DNA from: Endocalyx cinctus
Taxonomy: Eukaryota; Ascomycota; Sordariomycetes; Amphisphaeriales; Apiosporaceae
NCBI GenBank assembly: GCA_001600455.1
Contig: BCKC01000005.1
Location: 434,001-498,000 of the forward strand
Direction of reading: 5' to 3'
DNA length: 64,000 bases
Under the pieces are notes generated by a model. That model made no database searches and was not told where the DNA came from. It worked only from the letters and a program-made list of their open reading frames with translations. This document shows, in pieces, positions 52,498 through 62,900 of the stretch. The first letter of the stretch is position 1. Each line of letters starts with the position of its first letter. Both the position numbers and the translations under genes were made by a program.

Positions 52498-53772
52498 CGC
52501 TTCAGGTAGGCATGAGTGAATCTGAAGATGAGCATGATTTAGTTTTATTGATCAAGATATGTTGGATGTTGAAAGAAGGATCTGGTACAAAGTGGGAGGA
52601 AGAAACAATGTGTCGTCTTTTCGCTCAGGAGATTGGCGACCGATCAACAATCTAAGAAAAAAAAAGAAAAGCAAAGAGCTACAGACAAACAAAACAATAT
52701 CTGTTGTATATCAGAATCACGACGACTTACATTCTACATCAGAGCCTATTATAAATACAACTATAATCAAATAACTAAGAAGCTTCAAGAGAAAAAAATA
52801 GATTAAAAAAGTGAAGGGTTCGCAGCTGACTTGGTGGGAAAACTGAAGATCAGAAAGACCCAAGCTATCTATCGGTCGCGCAGTTATGGAACTCCAACAA
52901 GTCGAGACTAGGGCCAAGCGTCACCAAGAACGTTAATTACGGCCTTATCGCTGTTTGCGATAACGATAAGATCGGAATAATGAGTTTCCGTTCCCGTGAA
53001 TCACTTTAATTACATTAAGTCCGGAGTCTTATTTTAAGAAGTCTATCATTGGTTACTACTCATATCCTTGTTTGGCATGACAAGATCTCAAATCTACTCA
53101 AACCAAGTTCTCCGGCCTAGTCCCAGTGAACGCTCGGTTTGTTGTACAAATTATAGATTAGTATGAATCTATCTATCAAGAGGGGTAATGAGTTTTTGAT
53201 TCTCAATAGTCTATCATCTAAAGTTGTTGATAATAGAAAAAGACGGGTTTCAGGTTGTAAGTCATGGTTTTATGACACGCAAAGTCTCCATAAACTATCA
53301 CTGAGTAAGAAAGAGTCGAGTTAAAGGATATATATATGCGCTATATAGACAAGTTACATAAATATATACATCGTGTTTAGTTTATAATAATGAAAGAATC
53401 TTATTATGCATATATATATATACCAAAACTAGGGATGTTAAGGCACGTATGAATCCATATATCTATCTCAATGTTTTCTGGAAACATACCTGGACATCTA
53501 TCTGATGGATACCAGAGCGTAAAAGAGTTTTCGACCTTTTGTTAGATACCCAACCTGCCCCACCTTCAAGACACAAACATTGCGATAGTCTAACATATCA
53601 CACAATCATAATGGCTTGTAGCATACTAATATGTTTCCCAAATAAATTATTCCAGTTGCGCCAAAGCAAGCCGTACGATGTTTAGTGTTTAGTCTAAATT
53701 CAATCCAGTGTCCGTGAACCATAGCCATAACCATAACCATTAAAAGTATACACTCCTCGTTCCGATCATAAT
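52498..53772. other. Spacer upstream of SIN3
   Basis: Noncoding 1.3 kb between the SIN3 start and the 3' end of the fasciclin gene. TATATA-rich patches lie near 53325-53425. Nothing else was recognised. Confidence 0.55.
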
Positions 53773-54505
53773 TTATACATAATTCCGTACCCCTTTCAAA
53801 ATCCAGACCTCTCCATTACCCACCCGACTAGCCACGGTTTGGACTTCAATATCATCTGGTTTTATCTATCCGATCACAATGTAATGTTAGCATCGATACC
53901 AGCTAAATACAATGTTGTGAGTTTCAGAATTCAAAGTCGAGACTTACCACAATAGCCCCATCACTCTCCCTGACCTCCCACCAAATCTCCCTATCCCCAT
54001 CTAACAGGGACTTCACCTTCTCCCCTTGGTTCCACGGGCTTGTCGGTACTACATGCGCCTCGACGAATCTCTTCACGTTCCTGCGCGCCCTCTCCTGCCC
54101 ATCCGGGCCGTCGTAAGCGTTCATGCCGTCGCGAGGGTCCTCCCAGGGTTTTCGCGGCAGCGCGTCCACCGCCGAGTTAAGAGGCGCCAGCACCGTGCTG
54201 TTGTTGTCCGCGGCGTCGAGGCGCTTCGACACGACGGCCACGTCGCGCGCCAGCCCGGCGAAGATGTTGATGCTGCGGTCGCGGCCCATGACGTCCGAGA
54301 TCAGCACGCCGTTCTGCGTCATCTGCGGTTCGATCTTCTGCGACATGACCGGCGAAGTAGAGGAGGAGGAGTCTGCGAAGAGAGGCTTTTGGTTCTCGAC
54401 AGGAAGCTTTCGCTGGATGCCGTAGGGAAGCACTTCGAGCTGGGTTGATGGGGTAACGGTTAATAGGATTTGGGCGAGGAGGTAGTGAATCGGAGAGAAT
54501 CGCAT
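53773..54505 (-). CDS. Secreted fasciclin (FAS1)-domain protein
   Basis: The 216-residue product comes from two exons (54505-53948, 53865-53773) with a GTAAGT donor and a GCTAAC...TAG acceptor. The start MRFSPIHYLLAQILLTVTPS is a signal peptide; an upstream in-frame extension to 54703 is rejected because it would bury this leader. The FAS1 domain spans about residues 75-210, with SINIFAGLARDVAVVSKRLD, NNSTVLAPLNSAVDALPRKPWED (the H1-type TVLAPLNSAV motif), VKRFVEAHVVP (the helix before the H2 strand), and ESDGAIV joined across the intron to IKPDDIEVQTVASRVGNGEV. The C-terminal VWILKGVRNYV is needed to complete the fold, which supports the second exon. FAS1 proteins act in adhesion or in secretory/vacuolar compartments; the role here is unknown. 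It lies downstream of the HET-ACP gene on the same strand, 405 bp away. Confidence 0.87.
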
Positions 54506-54910
54506 TTTCGATGCTAGATTTTCCGATACCGAAAATTTCGACCGTATAATAAATAAATAAACAGATGATGGGTAAGTCGGTAGATATGCGGTAGACAACA
54601 GCAGTATGGTGAATTGTAGGCAGAGGTGGGTTGAGGTCCAAGAACGGCTGATAAGGTTATCTAAGCTTAAACGTGACATCATCAGAGCGCTAAAGCTTGG
54701 CATCTATTTTGTGTTCACCAGACCGCAGGCACCTGGCGAAATTTAATTGACATGGCCCATGTCTAAACTCTTGAATTCTAAAAATTTGATTCATCATTTC
54801 CCCTACCCCATTAAAGGAGTTTCGCAATGAATCATTTTGTTAACGGTTAGGTAACCAAATAATTTCCTCGTAATGGATTTTCTCTAGTGTATTTCCAACC
54901 CGTATTCCGA
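54506..54910. other. Spacer between HET-ACP and FAS1 genes
   Basis: Short AT-rich spacer that must hold the end of the HET-ACP transcript and the FAS1 promoter. No motif was recognised. Confidence 0.5.
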
Positions 54911-56533
54911 TTAATCATGTTCGGCGGCGATGATATGCTGAATAACATCTCTAAAATTCATGAGAGCAAGGCGTTGCCCTGCAGCAAAGGCATCATCATT
55001 GAAGCCTTCGACAAAACCTGTGACTATTGATACCAGACCCTCCTCCTTACAGGCCGGTTTCTCATATTGTTCGAGATGTTTTTTGAAAGCTCCAACTGTA
55101 TCGTAAAAGACGTCGTGGTGGATATCTATATCCAGCTCTTCGCGTATTCGCCCACAAATTGCTAAGATCACGAGAGAATCAACACCAAGTTCAGTAAAAG
55201 ATCTGTGATCAATAAATTCAGTAAGATCACGACACACTTCTTTCGCAACGATCTCCAAAGCTTGGGACGTAACGCTCTGGGGTGTATGGGCTGGCATCGG
55301 CTTGATAATTGTCGCATTCGAGGATATATAATCAAGGCCACGCAAGTATATATTCATTGGCCTCCCGCTGTCTGTACTGAATGTCCATCTGCGAGGTCTT
55401 TCGCAAATAAAAATAGGATGCCCTTGCAAATCATTCCGAAAAAAATGGAGTTTGAGACTAATCTTCTGTGGTATTCCGTTGTTATCGTTAACGACCCAGT
55501 TGAATGTGGCTTCTGCGTTGTCGCCGCGCTCAAAGTCCTCGTTTCTACCTCTCGTATTCTTCACCGGCAATGTGATATGTAATCCCAGGTTCGTTATGGA
55601 GAACGACGTCCATCTCGTCACCCCCTCGAGGGATAAAGACCCTTTTGGCCGCAGCCTCATCACCGTTCCCGAATTTTGGAAACAATCAGGCGAGTCCGCC
55701 AGAAGACGGTAAGAAGTGCCGTCCGTACGATACCATAAAAAGATACTCTGGTCGGGAGTGTAGTTTATTATCTCACGTTGCAGCCTCGTGAAAGCTTTCT
55801 CCAGACCTTCACCGTAGAGAATAGGCATGCTGATGTCAAAAAGACCCATCAAACTGTAAGCCCGATCTTCTGGCCTTGTAGTCACTCGGCGAGAAGCCCA
55901 AAACATGCGTTGAGCTACGCATGCTTGCGAAAGATTTTTTCTCCCGTTTAGAAAGTCTGTTGGAATACCGGTGATTGTCGATAGTTCTTCGTAGAGGTTA
56001 AAACGAGCAGATGATCCGGTTGAACCAGGCTTAGGATCTAGTCCGATAATTCCAATTTTCTGACCGCACTTATAGCCGATGGTTACCCAATTACGGTCGT
56101 AGAAGACGATATCGCTCGGGGCAAGTAACTCCTGTAGCGTCCATCCTCGTTCCAACCACCGACATCTCCTGAGCATCTGTATAACGTCTGACCCACTAAC
56201 AACATCTGAAAGATATGCGTAGCAGCGACCAGCCGTCTTGTACCATTGGAACATAGAGTTTATGGCTTCTGATAGCTCGGCACTGCTACGCTTATCAATG
56301 CAGCAGGTATCAACCCACGCATACTCGAATCCATCAACCCGCGCTTGTACACAAAGGTTTTCGATCTTGCGGAACCCATCTTTGAGGCGAGCTTTCTCTC
56401 GGTGTTTCGGCTTCCGCATCTCAACAAAGGATACCTCCTCTGCTCCCCATGTGTGCGAAAGGATGGCGTAGGCGGGGATCTTATCGCCATCGAACTCCCT
56501 CAGCTCTAGGTCTTGAGTGCGTAGGAGCCACAT
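54911..56533 (-). CDS. HET-domain protein fused to a PKS-type acyl carrier (phosphopantetheine-binding) domain
   Basis: A single exon encodes 540 residues. Residues 1-165 form a complete HET domain: AYAILSHTWGAEEVSF (21-36), YAWVDTCCIDKRSSAELSEA (71-90) and CRWLERGWTLQELLAP (124-139). The usual post-HET block follows (RPEDRAYSLMGLFDISMPI, then YGEGLEKAFTRLQREI). HET proteins mediate heterokaryon incompatibility and NLR-like cell death in filamentous ascomycetes. After a linker (about 410-425), residues about 425-495 read as a polyketide-synthase acyl carrier domain: ALEIVAKEV, the attachment motif FTELGVDSLVILAICGRIRE (Ser453, codon 55177-55175), DIDIHHDVFYDTVGAFKKHL. A tail of about 45 residues follows. 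The frame has no stop or splice signal between the domains, so the fusion is encoded as such. The start MWLLRTQDLELREF is the canonical HET start. No KS, AT, TE or PPTase gene is visible nearby. The fusion's role is unknown. Confidence 0.88.
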   Translation of the reverse strand: MWLLRTQDLELREFDGDKIPAYAILSHTWGAEEVSFVEMRKPKHREKARLKDGFRKIENLCVQARVDGFEYAWVDTCCIDKRSSAELSEAINSMFQWYKTAGRCYAYLSDVVSGSDVIQMLRRCRWLERGWTLQELLAPSDIVFYDRNWVTIGYKCGQKIGIIGLDPKPGSTGSSARFNLYEELSTITGIPTDFLNGRKNLSQACVAQRMFWASRRVTTRPEDRAYSLMGLFDISMPILYGEGLEKAFTRLQREIINYTPDQSIFLWYRTDGTSYRLLADSPDCFQNSGTVMRLRPKGSLSLEGVTRWTSFSITNLGLHITLPVKNTRGRNEDFERGDNAEATFNWVVNDNNGIPQKISLKLHFFRNDLQGHPIFICERPRRWTFSTDSGRPMNIYLRGLDYISSNATIIKPMPAHTPQSVTSQALEIVAKEVCRDLTEFIDHRSFTELGVDSLVILAICGRIREELDIDIHHDVFYDTVGAFKKHLEQYEKPACKEEGLVSIVTGFVEGFNDDAFAAGQRLALMNFRDVIQHIIAAEHD

Positions 56534-57570
56534 TTGGTTTCAGGTTCATTAGATCAATTTTAGGGAAATTTTTGTGTAGGATTGCAGAAAAGGCTGGATT
56601 AGGCTCCAGGATGTGAAAAGTAAATGTGAATACAAGGATATGGCTTAGTAGCCAAGGCGTTATCTCTCGTAACTGTTCTTTTCCTAGATGGGAATACAGC
56701 TGACTGCAGGTATAAGCAGCCACTGTGGTTCCGCTTTGCTGTCATGATATCGGTACTATTATATTAAGCCACCGCCAAGTAAGAAAAGAAAAGAAAGAAA
56801 AAGGCAGGGGAAATGATATAATGTGTGTTTTTGATGTCGTTGCCCCCGCAAAGAAGATGAGAAGCTAATCGATTGATCTGAATTTCTTGATAAAGTCATT
56901 GGGTTCGGGGACCAACTACTTTCCTGAATTACTGTAAAAAGTACTTCCGTCTCCTATCTTAAATATATCTCTTTGGAGCGACTGGGACAAGCTATTCTCT
57001 GATCAGCTAGGGTTCCTTAGCCGACAAGTTACAAGACACTTCTAGGTACAGCTCTCTGCCCCAAAGATGGCTTATTGTATACCCAGGTCTAGGCTGCATA
57101 TTCGTGCTGTGTTGTAGGGATTGTGGGGGAAATTTTCTATATCCGTGAAAATTGTATTATTGATCTTGGGAATCAAGATGGGAAGTCTAGAGAGCTTCAT
57201 CTTGTCGGGTAACACTTTATATAAAAGGTAACAGACAGCATCAGCCTTTGCAGATTGGTGCGAACTTCTTCGATTATTTTGCTAAGTTAATAATAATGGT
57301 ATTTTGCATAATACCGATATACGGATTACTCAATATTACTTATTATATGCATGATCCTTTTAACATTGCGGGGCACTTCAAGCTTTGAAAGATGTCTTGG
57401 AATTTGATAACTAACTACATCAAATCACCACAACAATACTGCTTTTTGTGAGGAATTCATTGTTCATTCTCCAACTAGTGACTATTTCTCATTCCTTCTG
57501 TGTTATTGTTTATATCCATTTATCTCTCTGCTATATAAAAAGCCGGCACCTTGTGGTACCTTCAGTCAAT
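56534..57570. other. Divergent spacer between HET-ACP and NAA38
   Basis: A 1-kb AT-rich region between divergent start codons. An 80-codon frame just upstream of the HET gene (56481-56723) overlaps its 5' end in another frame and is not called. An upstream extension of the NAA38 frame to 57448 lies before its preferred ATG. Confidence 0.55.
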
Positions 57571-58126
57571 ATGCAAGCCACCACCGACCTGCTCAGTCAT
57601 ATGAGCATGGATTCCACGGCTCCAGCTGAGAAGGCCGAATCTGAAGTCTTCCTCAGATCTCTACTCAACAAAAATCTCCGTATACATACCACGGATGGTC
57701 GTATGTTTATTGGGACCTTCAAGTGCACCGATACTGTTCGTTAATCCTTTCCCCTGCTCGGTAGTACCAAGGTGCTAGCTCGCTAACTTGAGACACTCCT
57801 TTCTTTCTTGCTTTTTTTTTCTTCCAAATTAGCAATGCAACATTGTTTTAGCGCTTACCTACGAGTATCGCCAACCATCTCAGCAGCAATTAGCGGAAGC
57901 TGCCGCAGCTGCTCTTGAGTCGAACAGCCAGACATTCAAGGCGGACATGGTGTCGAGATACCTAGGAATGGTGGTAGTCCCAGGGAAACATATCGTAAAA
58001 ATAGAAACGGAAGAATTCGTCAGCCAGGCGAAGAAGCCTCGGTCTATCTTTGATAGGGCTGATATCTATGGGGGCCGAACTACGACCACCACCACGGTCA
58101 CCACGATAACTGGCGGCGCGAACTGA
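57571..58126 (+). CDS. NAA38: LSM-domain auxiliary subunit of NatC (Naa38/Mak31)
   Basis: Naa38 (LSMD1, yeast Mak31) is the Sm-like auxiliary subunit of the NatC N-terminal acetyltransferase. Two exons (57571-57735, 57833-58126) join in phase 0 to give 152 residues. The Sm1 motif is FLRSLLNKNLRIHTTDGRMF, then IGTFKCTDT. The intron (donor GTTCGT, acceptor TTAG) falls in the loop before QCNIVLALTYEYRQP. The Sm2 motif YLGMVVVPGKHIVKIETEEF follows. Typical Lsm proteins have RGNNI in Sm2; the VPGKHIV form here is characteristic of the Naa38 branch. An Ala/Gln-rich loop (residues about 73-90) separates the motifs. A Thr-rich tail ends TTTVTTITGGAN. The start at 57571 is chosen over an in-frame upstream extension that would add an unrelated hydrophobic segment. 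Confidence 0.88.
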
Positions 58127-58881
58127 CTGGAAACGTCAAGTCCTTACTCACTTCCCGGCATCTATATCTTGTGAATACCGCATAAACAAGTGAGTAAACC
58201 AGCTTTTAAATCTTTCCTTGTAGTATAATTAACGCTGATCGTGTCTAAAGATGATACAAACTATTGTTTTTATTATGCAATATGACAACTAGATTGTCTA
58301 GCCTGCTGTGGCTTTGGCTAGGATATGAATAGCGTATGGGGACGCCATCTTACTTTCCTATAATCCCTCATACAATCATTTTCTTCCACCTAAAAGGCGG
58401 GAGACCGGAAGTCATGGTCACATTAAGTCAATCCTAAGTACATTGTGAAAGCTCGCACTCTCTCGGGTCGCACTGACCGCAGTCAGTGCAACGTTGTACA
58501 AGATCTTGGGAACATATGGTTGGCGTCTAATTATAAACACCAACTCAGCCCCCCGAGCCCCTGAGAGGACTTCAATTTGTAATTTGCCTTGTATTTTATT
58601 TTGTGGCTTGGGTTTCTTCGAGTAAAATGAAATTGCATCTTTCTTGTAAAACCTTGAGGTTGCATCTTAACCCCAAAAGGGGGCGGCAAAGGATGGAGAA
58701 GAACTGAACAGAGTACGTATGGGTATCCAACGCTCATTGCGTGCCTCCTCCGGGTGATAACATCATGGAAACCAAAGCTATTGCAATTCACTACCATTAC
58801 AATTAATCCAAACAATTATCATTCGATCCAATGTTGTAGATTATTTGTATGATATATTCTAGCTACCTGAAGTAGTATACA
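58127..58881. other. Spacer between NAA38 and the Cys-rich membrane protein
   Basis: Noncoding 0.75 kb. The 94-codon minus frame at 58531-58815 has no support. Confidence 0.6.
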
Positions 58882-59943
58882 ATGAGTATGACTCCTCAAA
58901 CGTACCAGAGCCGTTCTTGCCTGGCCATCTTTTCCGTTCTACGTCTTGTCGCCGTCTCAGTCCAAGACACGAGCCCTTGCTACGACACCAATGGCATGCT
59001 TCATACTACATTCTACCCATGTAACACATCGGCCGAGGTCAGCGTTTGCTGCAGCGACAGCGATTACTGTTTAGACAACGGCCTCTGCCTCGACGCCTTT
59101 GGCGACAACGAGTTCACGGTGCAAGGTTGCACGTCAAAAGACTGGGCGCCGCCGTGCGAACAGTATTGTCCCAACGAGGGTCGTATGTTCTTGTCCTTAT
59201 TTTATTCATATATATCTCTTTATTTTTGTCCTCGGTCCTTCATATATGAAGAAAATAAATAGAAGTCCAAAAAAAAAAAAACTTCAAACAACTTCCACAT
59301 AGCATAAAATTTACTAACCATGACCCCAAATATTATTGAAAATTTAGAAACCTATAATTTGTACCAGGTCCTCACCCTCTGCCGGACCAACGACCGCCAA
59401 TCAGGAGTCTACTGCTGTGGCGAAACAGCTGACTGCTGCGGCGAGGACGACAACGACAGCGGGAACGGCAATAGCACAACCAGCAGCGGCGGCGTCTTCA
59501 CCTTACCGATATTCAAAAGCGTCTTCCAAGCGGCCTTCCCGACATCACCTACCACCGATCCCAGCCCTACGACCGCCAGCGACGGTAGTAGCAACGGCGG
59601 TAACGATAGCAGCGCCAACCGCAACGGCAAACTCGCCCTCGGACTAGGTCTAGGCCTCGGTCTCGGCCTACCTTTCCTCCTGACGTTAATCGCGCTCGCT
59701 TACCTACTATTAATCATCTTCCGCTCGCCGGGGAAACTCCGTCCGCTCGCGGTTGAAAACCCGGAAACGACGGACGCGTCACCCGGCTTGGCGACCGTTT
59801 CCTCTTCTTCCGCTTTCGTGCCGGGGAATAGTCACCCCGCGGCACCGTACTTCCCGCCGCAAGAACTTGATTTTAGCGTTCCCGCCAGAGAATTACCCGT
59901 CGGGGAAGGTTATGGAAATGGTGAGGGGAGGTGGGTGGCTTGA
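58882..59943 (+). CDS. Cys-rich single-pass membrane protein
   Basis: Predicted 298 residues from two exons (58882-59182, 59348-59943), with donor GTATGT, a CTAACC branch site near 59315 and acceptor TTTAG. A signal-anchor or signal peptide is at about residues 13-28 (CLAIFSVLRLVAVSVQ). The extracellular part is Cys-rich: SPCYDTNG, YPCNTSAEVSVCCSDSDYCL, NGLCLDAF, VQGCTSKDWAPPCEQYC, then TLCRTNDRQSGVYCCGE and DCCGED. A Ser/Thr/Asn-rich stalk precedes one transmembrane segment at about 196-223, with a repeated Gly-Leu pattern (LGLGLGLGLGLPFLLTLIAL). The cytosolic tail is Pro/Ser-rich. This layout is common among fungal orphan surface proteins (Mid2/WSC-like in outline), but no named family is claimed. 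The exact exon joint is uncertain: the chosen phase-1 pair gives NEG-Q-TYNLYQVLTLC. Confidence 0.7.
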
Positions 59944-62900
59944 ATGTTGAGTGGTTTGTGGGTTTAGGAACGGAGGATAACTACTTCAGCTTTTTTTTTT
60001 TTCTCATTTTGGAAAAAAGGGGGAGGAAAGGAGGATGGAGGAGAGGAGAGGGATTAAAGGATTTCTTCCCTGACAATTCCGGGATCGAATATGTATCTCC
60101 TCGCCAGCTCAAGACGGCGGGTTCTCACCGGTGGGACATATCTTAGGAAGGGTTCGGTAGTATCTCCTCGTCCTATTGGTTTGTGCGACGCTGAAGCCGT
60201 CGATGAGTTGATTCAAGAACGAATATAAAGACAGGTAATGGGGAAGAGTATTTAAAGGAGCGTGGGTGGGTGGGTAGGAACGATCGCTCTAATCTCGTGG
60301 GGGAAAAGGGGGAAGAGTAATAATAGAGAATTGATATATACGGCGAGCTGTAGGGATATCGTCGGCTGCCCCACGATTTTGATTATCTAGTATGGATCAT
60401 AGATCGGATGGCGAGCGATGTCCTACTAGTTAATCCCTGCCCTCTTTGCACCGCAGGGTTATAAGATCTGAGGAGGGTAGTACAGCAAGAAAGAACGACA
60501 AATCAAGGTCATTTCAGCTCAAGGAACAAAACACGTGAGATCGCCTTGGTAGGATGGTATACATAATGTTAAATAGCTACTTTTCGCTCTTAGTGAGTGG
60601 TTGGATGGATTTATTAACAATGACGCTGCCTATGATATCACCCGAGGATATAGAATAATACTCTCACTACTACTATTCGTAACGTCTTATAATTACTACA
60701 ATAGTCTACAAGTCCTCATTTTAGTGTTGTTTTCAATACATATAGGCATCGAACTGTTTCGCGGATACGAGTACGCGCTGACCGAACTTCTTTCATTTAT
60801 CTACTTGTCTCCATCAGAGACATATATTACTGATCATAGAAGTACTGGACGTAAATATAATTTACGGCTATAAAGTTTGGTCGGATATCTCACGAATTTA
60901 CTTGAGGGATTTTGTCACTACTAGATATTGCCACAGGAGAGTTTGTTTGGACCAATGGGATGTACATGAATACGGCCCAGATGATGATCTGCAGGAGAAC
61001 AATCTTCAAGAAATGTTTCTAGCCGAGCGTTTTTTTTTTACTCACCTCGACTTGAACATCCAATAGTCTAGCTGCAGTTAAAAATTACGAGCATCCTAAG
61101 AGGTCAACTCGTGTTTTTGTTCGACATCTCGACACCTCCATACCTCAACAACAATCGAGGCCCAACCCCTCTACCCGAGCAAATGCGAGATGCGCGAATT
61201 ATTACACTCGTACTAGAAGAATGTATTTTATTTCTCTCTCGCCTATTCCTAAGAAGATTGGGCTTACCTCTTTCAATGCGGAAAATACCGACCATTGAAG
61301 CTGCGGTGACAGGCGACGAGCAGGTAAGTGATAGCGCAGTGTGACGTGGGTTGGGTAAGCCATTCAGGGGCCGGGTACCTACAGTAGGTGCGTCTCATTC
61401 CTGTACTCACCCGACTTGGCATGTATCTGCCGGTGCTGAATGAAAGGCTAATGCCGGTACGAGGGGAAAAAAAAAAGAGAGAAGAGGTGACGACGACTTT
61501 TCGGGACTTGGGGGACAGAAAAAAAAGAGGAAGAGGAGGGGAGGGTGTGTGAAGTTCTCATTGTACTATCATCATTCTCGCTCTTCTCATTTACGCCTCA
61601 CGAATAGACGATAGGAGAGACGATGACGGAAAGTATATAAACGGCAGCAATGGACGTGTGTGGCGCATTCATACACACTTGGCGAGCTATCTCTGCTACC
61701 CAATGATGACCCCCGATACTATCTCGATCGCTGAGCGGCCGACTTGGCACGTTCTGGCTCGCGAGAATTCGCGCTGCTTCCGCCGTCGCGTTTACTTGAC
61801 ATCTCTTCCCTTGCGCGGGATGCGTGGTGTGGTGTGCGTGCGTGCGTGTGTCTATATGTGGCATGTCTTGTGTGATCTAGAGATGCCCCGGTCTGCGAGG
61901 GAGATTCCGGGTGCATAAAACCAGCGTTTACGAAGAACAGATACAAAGGAAGGGGGGGGCGTGTGTGGTTACACTTCCAAACGGGAGGCTGGATGGAACA
62001 TGCAAGACATGCATATACATAACTCGGTCTCGATCGCTCAACCCCGGATTTATCTTATCAGATCAGGAAGTACCATTGTCTAGGGAGGTTTTTTTGTTTT
62101 CTTTTCTGTCTCTCGTTTCCCCCGTACATGCGGACGTTGTCCTCGGTACACGTGAACAATTGGTTGTGGAGCCATTCCCTCTCTCCTACGCGGAGGTGGA
62201 ACCAAGGGTAAATGGAAAAGCCAAGAATATACCAAGAACGGGACGAGTAATATCAGATAGGCAATGTTTTACAGCCTACCTATGCTGTCAGACTACGGAT
62301 GGAATCAGAAAAAGATCATTGGCTGCTCGGTATCGGTAACGTGGTCTGATTACATGTACGGAATCGAGAATCTGAAAAAGAGGCAGCCAACAACGTTCAT
62401 AGAGGATAAAACGGCAAGATGAGCTGAAAAGGAAAGTAAAAAAGGTGACGTGAAAATTGAAAAAGAGTGGTAGGATAAGGTAAGAAATTGCCGCAGGAGC
62501 CGTGATCGGTCTTTACTTATTGGACAAGAAGGATATTTCGGAATGTCACTCTCTTGAACATCAAAACCATGGTGAGAAAAAAAAAATAGAACAATGATTT
62601 ATTGACTCCAGACACTGGTCGAACATCTTGCGGCTTTCCGAATAAAGAAAGAAAAAGTGAAAAAGTAAAAAACCCCTCTTTCTATTCCTGAAGTTATGCT
62701 CCGGACCGAGTGGGTCATAAGAATACAAAATAGAATATAACGAAACGAAACGAAACGAAAGGCCAACATCACACTAAGAAAAACCAAGAACTGGGGAAGC
62801 TGAAAGTAGTCAGGGGTGTGGGTGTGAAAGGAAAGTTGGGTTAGCGTTGGTAACTCAGTAACCAACTTAACTAACTGCTCAGAGTGATCGATCTAGAAAT

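Noticed and set aside
54506..54703. Upstream in-frame extension of the fasciclin protein
   Set aside because: The signal peptide begins at the ATG at 54505; the extension would place 66 unrelated residues before it.
61111..61344. Frame ending at a good GTAAGT donor
   Set aside because: No downstream exon that continues it sensibly was found, and the translated residues are not recognised.
61911..62339. 142-codon plus frame
   Set aside because: Starts at GTG, contains low-complexity and repeat-derived stretches, and shows no domain or matching neighbouring exon.
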